Shown here one piece after another: positions 60,337 through 64,000 of a DNA stretch of 64,000 nucleotides. The translations under genes and the position numbers were made by a program. The stretch lies in assembly GCF_007990775.1 (NCBI RefSeq), contig NZ_BJXB01000001.1, positions 124,001 to 188,000 on the forward strand, written 5' to 3'. The notes below the pieces were generated by a model. That model searched no databases. It saw only the letters and a program-made list of their open reading frames with translations, and was not told where the DNA came from. This DNA is from Deinococcus cellulosilyticus NBRC 106333 = KACC 11606 (GTDB lineage: Bacteria > Deinococcota > Deinococci > Deinococcales > Deinococcaceae). Position 1 is the first letter of the stretch. The number at the start of each line of letters is the position of its first letter.

Positions 60337-61902
60337 TTACTGCAGGGTTTTCTGCACGTTCACGATGCTGATACTGCCCTCAGGGTCCACGGTGTAATCG
60401 TCACTGGGTTCCGCCTCATTGGCGACCAGAACGTACTTGCCGTCCGGTGTGAAGGTCAGCATGTCTGGCAGGGCACCTACAGTGGCCTGTCCCTTCAGGT
60501 TGCCCTCGGCATCAAAGAAGACCACCTTGCCTGCGTCGGTTTTGACTTTGGCCTGAACCGCCACGGCCACCAGCCCACCCCGCACGGCCACACTGTTGGC
60601 AGATTCACCGTAGGTGTCCAGTGCCCATTGTTTCAGGGCACTGGGTTTGCCGGGGTCTTTGAAGTCCAGCACATCAATGGTCTTGCTGTACCCATTCACC
60701 ACAAAAAGGCGTTTGCTGGCCTTGTCGTAGGCGACAATTTCCGCTGCACCTTTGTCCAGCACAGATTTGCCGTTCTCTGTGAAGATGTGGCGGCCTTTCA
60801 GAGTCAGTTTGCCTGCATCTGAAACGGTGTAGGCGGTGGTGCTGCCACTGACCTCATTTCCCACCACCAGCAGGTTTTCACCATTGGGGCTGTCTGCAGC
60901 AGGGATGAAAAGCACCCCTTCTGGACCCAGGTCACTGGTGCCTGCGAAGTTCTTCAGGTCCTCATTGAAATCCCGGTTGTTGGTGTGGTCCACAAAGACA
61001 GGTCTGGTGGGGTCGCTCACATCAAAGGTCATGATGCCCCCCTGACGTTCCAGACCCACGAAAGCAAAGGTCTTCCCGGCAATCTCTGCAGTGGTCACCC
61101 CTTCTGGTTCGGCGCCTTTGTTGTCACTGCGGTTGTCGATGGTGTTGCTGGTGTGGTTGGCATTGAAGTTGGCAGCATGTTTGAGGGCCACCTGCTGCTC
61201 GATGGTGTCTCCGGTGTCACTGACCTGTTTGCCCTCTGCGTTCCAGATGCTGATGCTGCGGGCCCCAAAAGCATAAAGGGTGCTGTATTTGCCGTCTTTC
61301 TGGCCGAGGGTGGAGGTGACATTCAGACGGGCCAGGGCTGCGGTGTCATCGGCAGTGAAGTTCGCAGGGTCAAGAGCCAGTTTGGAAACAGAGGTTTCCT
61401 CCTTGAAATCGCCCCATTCTCTGGCGTCCCCTTCATTCGCGGTCACCAGGTAGGTCTTTCCGGCCACCTGAAAGCTGGCAATGGCGTCTGGCTGGTACAT
61501 GCCCTTCACCTTCACCTTCTGGATTTTGATGGTTTTGTCGGTGTCGCTGACATCCATGCCTTTCCCGGTCAGGCTGTGGTCCTTGTAGCCCAGCGGCACA
61601 ATTTCACGGATGGTGCCACTGGGAATGTCCAGCACAGCCAGGGCATTGTTTTCCTGCAGGGTGACCCAGGCGGTTTTTGAGTCTGCACTGACGGCAATGT
61701 ACTCGGGCTCCAGGTCCTGGGCCACCGTGGGGTCGTTCTTGCCAAAGAGGCGCACCCCGGCGGTCTTCAGGGCTTCTGCCCTGCCATTGAAGCCATTGAA
61801 TTTCGCGTGGGTGACAGGCTGGGTGTCCACAATGGGCAGGGGAGCATTTTGCTGGCAGGCCACCAGCAGGGACAGAGAAATCAGGCAGTGGGACAGTTTC
61901 AT
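60337..61902 (-). CDS. Choice-of-anchor I-type beta-propeller lipoprotein, circularly permuted
   Basis: 521 residues from ATG 61902, lipobox LVAC (Cys16). All segments of the choice-of-anchor I propeller are present: AQDLEPEYIAVSADSKTAWV, GMYQPDAIASF, TYLVTANEGDAREW, YAFGARSISIWN, EPEGVTTAEI, GPEGVLFIPAADSPNG, then AAEIVAYDKASKRLFVVNG, DAGKVVFFDAEG and GALPDMLTFTPDGKYVLVANEAEPSDDY (read in blocks). In the usual order the last three come first; here they close the chain. The strands are complete, so the closed propeller could still form. The family occurs with extracellular phosphatases and nucleotidases; the role here is unknown. It starts 49 bases after the kinase-like gene. Confidence 0.85.
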   Translation of the reverse strand: MKLSHCLISLSLLVACQQNAPLPIVDTQPVTHAKFNGFNGRAEALKTAGVRLFGKNDPTVAQDLEPEYIAVSADSKTAWVTLQENNALAVLDIPSGTIREIVPLGYKDHSLTGKGMDVSDTDKTIKIQKVKVKGMYQPDAIASFQVAGKTYLVTANEGDAREWGDFKEETSVSKLALDPANFTADDTAALARLNVTSTLGQKDGKYSTLYAFGARSISIWNAEGKQVSDTGDTIEQQVALKHAANFNANHTSNTIDNRSDNKGAEPEGVTTAEIAGKTFAFVGLERQGGIMTFDVSDPTRPVFVDHTNNRDFNEDLKNFAGTSDLGPEGVLFIPAADSPNGENLLVVGNEVSGSTTAYTVSDAGKLTLKGRHIFTENGKSVLDKGAAEIVAYDKASKRLFVVNGYSKTIDVLDFKDPGKPSALKQWALDTYGESANSVAVRGGLVAVAVQAKVKTDAGKVVFFDAEGNLKGQATVGALPDMLTFTPDGKYVLVANEAEPSDDYTVDPEGSISIVNVQKTLQ

Positions 61903-61951
61903 ACGGGCTTCATGAAACCATGCGTGTGTCAGGCGCGGGTTTGCTGGCACA

Positions 61952-63403
61952 TCATGGGGCCTGCCCGGCCAGCCTGAGTCTGCGAAGTTGCGCAGTTTTC
62001 TTGTGCTGATGGGCCTGCATCCGGCCAAAGACATCCTGCAGAACGTCCATGGCCTGCACCACACAGGGGCCTTTGTTGAGCATCACGCATTCGGCACGCT
62101 CTGCCATCGCAGCGTCGGTGATCTCGGCACGGGAGGGAACCCCCTCTTTGACCAGACTTTCAAGCACCTGTGTGGCCCACACCACCGGGATGTGGGCAGC
62201 CTCGCACAGCCAGAGGATTTCCTCCTGCACCTCGGCCAGACGCTCAAATCCGACCTCCACGGCCAGATCTCCACGGGCAATCATGACACCTGTGGGCTGG
62301 TGGGAGGCTGCCTGCACCATCAGTTCCGGGAGGTGACGCACCGCAAGGCCGGTTTCGATTTTCAGGATGAGGCCCAGGTCAGGTCTTTCCAGACGGTTCA
62401 GGTGCTGCTGGAGGGACTGCACGTCCTCAGGGGTCTGCACAAAGGAAAAAGCCACCAGATCGGCATGTTCCACCACAAAAGGCAGATCCAGCACGTCTTT
62501 GGCGGTCAGGGCTGGAATCAACAGGTCGAGATGGGGGAAATTGATGCCTTTTTCTGCCTTCAGTTTGTACCCTTTGGACCGGGTCTGCTTCACCCTGAGG
62601 CAGATGCGGTCTGGCAGGACCTCCTCCACCACACAGCGCATTTTGCCATCGTCAAACCAGACCTCGCTGCCCACCTCGAGGAGTTTCAGGGCCTCGGGCA
62701 GACTGCACCAGACGGCAGGTGCAACGGGGTCACTGGCGTCTTTCGCGTACAGGTTGAGGACATCTCCAGATTTCAGGCGTTTCTCTGTGCCTGCGAGGAT
62801 GCGGCTGGTTCGCAGTTTTGGCCCTCCAAGGTCCATCACAATGCGGCAGGAGCGTCCAAGTTCACGGGCATGGGAACGGACCTGCTCCACCATCTGCAGC
62901 CACACGGTTTCATCGTCGTGGGCCAGGTTGATGCGGGCCACATCCATGCCGTGCTCCAGCAGGTCACGAACCAGTTGAGCATCTGTGGCGGCCTCGGTGG
63001 GTAGGGTCACCATGAGCCTCACCCCGGTGCCTGTGCTGGCCTCACCGAGCAGTTCAAGGGTGTTGCTGCGCAAGAGTTCAGAGCCCTCGCCCCATGATGC
63101 AGAAGCAGGATGGGTGTAAGGTTCTCCCGTCAGGGCATGAAGGGTGGCCAGCACAGCCTGCAGCTGCAACAGAACCCTGGATTCACTGCGGCCCAGGGTG
63201 GACAGGCCATAACGGCCCAGTTCCTGTTGCAATTCACGCAGGTCCATGCGCCGCAAAGCCAGATAAGAAGCCAGATTGAGGGCACTGGGCCGGAAATTTT
63301 TACGGACCAGATCAGGTTGCCAGTGTTTGAAGGTGCGCTCACCCTCCTGCTGCACCTGCTGGTGCATGTCCTGCAGAACGGCAAGCAAAGTGTGAGGGTT
63401 CAT
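61952..63403 (-). CDS. Pyruvate kinase-like protein with N-terminal extension, no C-terminal domain
   Basis: 483 residues. An N-terminal helical extension (1-125, with LASYLALRRMDLRELQ and YGLSTLGRSES) precedes a pyruvate kinase barrel. Barrel motifs: RLMVTLP, DVARINLAHDD, DLGGPKLRTS, LILKIETGLA (catalytic Lys), IARGDLAVEV (metal-binding Asp) and WATQVLESLV. The end of the barrel reads AECVMLNKGP where typical enzymes have a SGET sequence, and the allosteric C-terminal domain is absent. The family of short pyruvate-kinase-like proteins with this extension is known from genomes but poorly characterised; true activity is uncertain. No SD is evident before the ATG. Confidence 0.8.
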   Translation of the reverse strand: MNPHTLLAVLQDMHQQVQQEGERTFKHWQPDLVRKNFRPSALNLASYLALRRMDLRELQQELGRYGLSTLGRSESRVLLQLQAVLATLHALTGEPYTHPASASWGEGSELLRSNTLELLGEASTGTGVRLMVTLPTEAATDAQLVRDLLEHGMDVARINLAHDDETVWLQMVEQVRSHARELGRSCRIVMDLGGPKLRTSRILAGTEKRLKSGDVLNLYAKDASDPVAPAVWCSLPEALKLLEVGSEVWFDDGKMRCVVEEVLPDRICLRVKQTRSKGYKLKAEKGINFPHLDLLIPALTAKDVLDLPFVVEHADLVAFSFVQTPEDVQSLQQHLNRLERPDLGLILKIETGLAVRHLPELMVQAASHQPTGVMIARGDLAVEVGFERLAEVQEEILWLCEAAHIPVVWATQVLESLVKEGVPSRAEITDAAMAERAECVMLNKGPCVVQAMDVLQDVFGRMQAHQHKKTAQLRRLRLAGQAP

Positions 63404-63537
63404 GCTCCACAGGTACCATCCGGGTGTCTGCCAGGTGTCCTGTGAAAGGTGCAGAATGCTTGAAAAGCTGCAACTGGCGCATCAGGGACATCTGCGCGCC
63501 GCAGCTCTGGTATGGTCCTCTGGGAAAAGGAGGCTGC

Positions 63538-63762
63538 ATGGAAGCATCCCTGAAAATCATCACCGAAGACGGCCCGGAGTGGGTGGAAGCAGACCGCATC
63601 TTCGCCCTGGTGGAAGGTGGAAGGCCCCACACCTGTTATGTGCACCTGAGGGCCATCGGAAAGCACAGCCATCCCAGAATGCTGGTGGTCGAGGAGGACC
63701 TGCCTGTTGTGGACCGCCGTTTGCAGCGTTGCCTGAACCGGGAGCAGGGTGTTTCGACCTGA
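63538..63762 (+). CDS. Hypothetical small protein
   Basis: 74 residues from ATG 63538, with AAAGGAGG four bases upstream, which excludes the longer frame. Mostly beta: SLKIITEDGPEWVEADRIFALVEGG, THCYVHLRA-like strand (TCYVHLRAIG), RMLVVEEDLPVVDRRL and a short basic tail. It could be a small regulatory or DNA-binding fold, but I recognise no family. Divergent from the pyruvate-kinase-like gene and convergent with the ParA-like gene, whose stop is five bases away. Confidence 0.6.
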   Translation: MEASLKIITEDGPEWVEADRIFALVEGGRPHTCYVHLRAIGKHSHPRMLVVEEDLPVVDRRLQRCLNREQGVST

Positions 63763-63767
63763 AATTT

Positions 63768-64000
63768 TCACTTCATCTGTTCGTGCAGGAAACGCCCCAG
63801 TGCTTCAAAGTCCGACCAGTAGATCCGCTGGCGCACGGCTTTCAGGTCCCGCACCAGACAGCCCTCTGTGGCGGCTTTTTCGTAGGCAGATGACCTGCGG
63901 ATGCTGATCGGGGCCACAAAGTGGGTGTGCTCCTGAATCACCTGTCTTGCCTGTTCCAGATCCTTTGCAGGTTTGGGGGGTACATTCACGAAAACCACCC
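63768..64000 (-). CDS. ParA-like ATPase, C-terminal part (5' end outside window)
   Basis: The last 77 codons of a minus-strand gene that enters from the right edge; no start is visible. VFVNVPPKPAKDLEQARQVIQEH, APISIRRSSAYEKAATEGCLVRDL and a closing FEALGRFLHEQ helix correspond to the C-terminal end of ParA/Soj-type ATPases, where PVPPSP and RVAYAEA-like segments occur. The Walker motifs would lie beyond the window. Such a gene would belong to plasmid or chromosome partition. Confidence 0.6.
   Translation of the reverse strand, partial: VVFVNVPPKPAKDLEQARQVIQEHTHFVAPISIRRSSAYEKAATEGCLVRDLKAVRQRIYWSDFEALGRFLHEQMK

Overview
The window looks like a piece of a G+C-rich Deinococcus genome. The inference rests on the gene families (YihY/BrkB, PRC-barrel/DUF2382 stress proteins, many OmpR-type two-component pairs, secreted polysaccharidases), on several starts with a TANNNT-type -10 box only 5-7 bases before the start codon (leaderless mRNAs, known to be common in Deinococcus), and on one match to the Deinococcus radiation/desiccation response motif. 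No 16S or other decisive marker is present, so the genus is an inference.

Layout. 1-1.6 kb: the end of an AT-rich phage-like module (HNH nuclease, RecT-like annealing protein), closed by a terminator. 1.6-5.1 kb: heptad TCAGCNN repeats, a histidine kinase/response regulator pair and a GH5 lipoprotein. 5.1-21.8 kb: cell-envelope and stress genes (glycine-zipper proteins, DUF1206, lipid kinase, PHP phosphoesterase, two SRPBCC proteins, GNAT enzymes, YihY, DUF2382 proteins), a CBM6-FN3-GH46 chitosanase and a large GAF/PAS histidine kinase. 21.3-32 kb: three more OmpR-type two-component pairs around a serine beta-lactamase-like hydrolase, an alpha/beta hydrolase and a membrane-anchored HtrA protease. 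32-36 kb: a 1,125-residue lipoprotein with cadherin-like repeats. 35.7-41.7 kb: globin, a STAND/BTAD regulator, a membrane protein and a secreted duplicated-domain protein. 41.7-45.4 kb: beta-lactamase-fold hydrolase, flavodoxin-like reductase, GntR regulator and a TetA-like exporter under a duplicated operator.

45.4-54.1 kb is a coherent beta-galactan utilisation locus. A GH30 enzyme with a ricin-type lectin domain would cut the polymer outside. An ABC importer (binding protein plus two permeases, no ATPase gene) would bring in the oligomers, and a GH42 beta-galactosidase would finish them. A LacI-type regulator is encoded downstream, and related operator-like sequences lie at both divergent promoters and in front of the regulator gene.

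54.1-64 kb: GNAT, YbjN, a HigB/HigA-like toxin-antitoxin pair with two matched operators, a PadR-DUF4180 pair with a perfect 22-bp inverted repeat, a putative glycoside hydrolase of unknown specificity, a DUF6544-like protein, a beta-propeller lipoprotein whose segments are in circularly permuted order relative to the usual choice-of-anchor I domain, a pyruvate-kinase-like protein without the C-terminal domain, and the tail of a ParA-like gene at the right edge.

I saw no tRNA, rRNA, CRISPR array or insertion sequence. No wholly new multi-gene system stands out. The strongest unusual items are the permuted propeller, the globin-STAND operon, the self-contained operator architectures, and the mosaic phage-like gene.
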